A stretch of 64,000 nucleotides of DNA from Haliclystus octoradiatus (Eukaryota; Cnidaria; Staurozoa; Stauromedusae; Haliclystidae), in contig OU744446.1 of the NCBI GenBank assembly GCA_916610825.1, forward strand, positions 37,673,833-37,737,832, given 5' to 3'. Under the pieces are notes generated by a model that saw only the letters and a list, made by a program, of their open reading frames with translations, did not search any database and was not told the origin of the DNA. The translations under genes and the position numbers were made by a program. Below are positions 63,725 through 64,000 of this stretch, piece after piece (the first letter of the stretch is position 1; each line of letters begins with the position of its first letter).

Positions 63725-64000
63725 AAGTTTAATTACCCCGAAGGTCTACTCTGCCTTATTTCTAAACATCAAATGAGTACGATCTTCTGATGCGTATGTA
63801 ATGGTCCAGAGGGACTTGTATTATGATGAGCTGTGGTGTAATGCTATACGCATTGACAATCAAGGCCTATCTACCATGAAAACTTACTGGAATGGTTCCA
63901 CAGTGTCGCCCTTGAAATCAGTAGTGAACATTGCTCTGAACGAGAAGAGTCACTTTTTTATAAATATGGGAGTGGTGACAATACCTAGGTATGGAGTAGC
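63725..64000 (+). mobile_element. SINE family A copy, headless, cut by window edge
   Basis: Starts near ACCCCGAAGGTCTACTCTGC and follows the SINE body (AAATGAGTACGATC, AATGGTCCAGAGGGACTTG) to the window edge. The tRNA-like head is missing. Confidence 0.8.

Overview
The window is nuclear DNA from an animal. It is AT-rich, has spliced genes with GT-AG introns, and is crowded with short transposons (TTAA-flanked, pogo-like and hAT-like MITEs), two tRNA-derived SINE families and one LINE. The voltage-gated calcium channel, the ER hexose-6-phosphate dehydrogenase-like gene and the MCFD2-like EF-hand gene are metazoan. I cannot fix the phylum; a marine invertebrate fits best.

Layout. 1-3,100: two near-identical copies of a GC-rich sequence about 2.3 kb apart, with no recognisable gene. 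3,100-9,100: mostly featureless AT-rich DNA with a TTAA-flanked MITE (6,072-6,729) and a doubled 16-bp palindrome. 9,144-15,695 (+): a large ankyrin-repeat protein with a disordered middle and a coiled-coil C-terminus; its single intron is filled with a MITE, a SINE, a transposon end and a pogo-like MITE. 17,205-18,908 (-): an intronless H6PD-like gene with only the dehydrogenase domain. About 20,735-23,980: an inverted duplication carrying two head-to-head copies of a small secreted PAN/apple-domain gene, one intact by inspection and one frame-broken. 24,927-30,395 (-): a four-exon MCFD2-like gene whose introns hold MITEs and a degenerate pair of hammerhead-ribozyme motifs about 200 nt apart. 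30,530-31,240: unassigned coding-like sequence followed by an irregular GC-rich repeat. 32,299-63,260 (-): 32 exons of a high-voltage-activated calcium channel alpha-1 subunit, from the domain II S4-S5 linker to the stop codon. The 5' half of that gene lies beyond the right edge.

I reconstructed the channel exon by exon. All 31 junctions keep the reading frame and give about 1,329 residues. The pore glutamates of domains II, III and IV, the EF-hand/pre-IQ/IQ region and a C-terminal E-T-W-C are all visible; the last suggests a Cav2-type presynaptic channel.

The strongest unexplained signal is a family of palindromic repeats. They have CCCCTGCGAAAA...TTTTCGCAGGGG ends and a core of GTTCATGAAC palindromes repeated every 11 bp. 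About 35 intact or decayed copies sit in roughly 20 of the 31 visible introns of the calcium-channel gene, and I saw none in the 32 kb outside it. Other leads are the hammerhead pair, a LINE fragment embedded in a GATA array, a splice donor lying inside a SINE, and nested transposon insertions.
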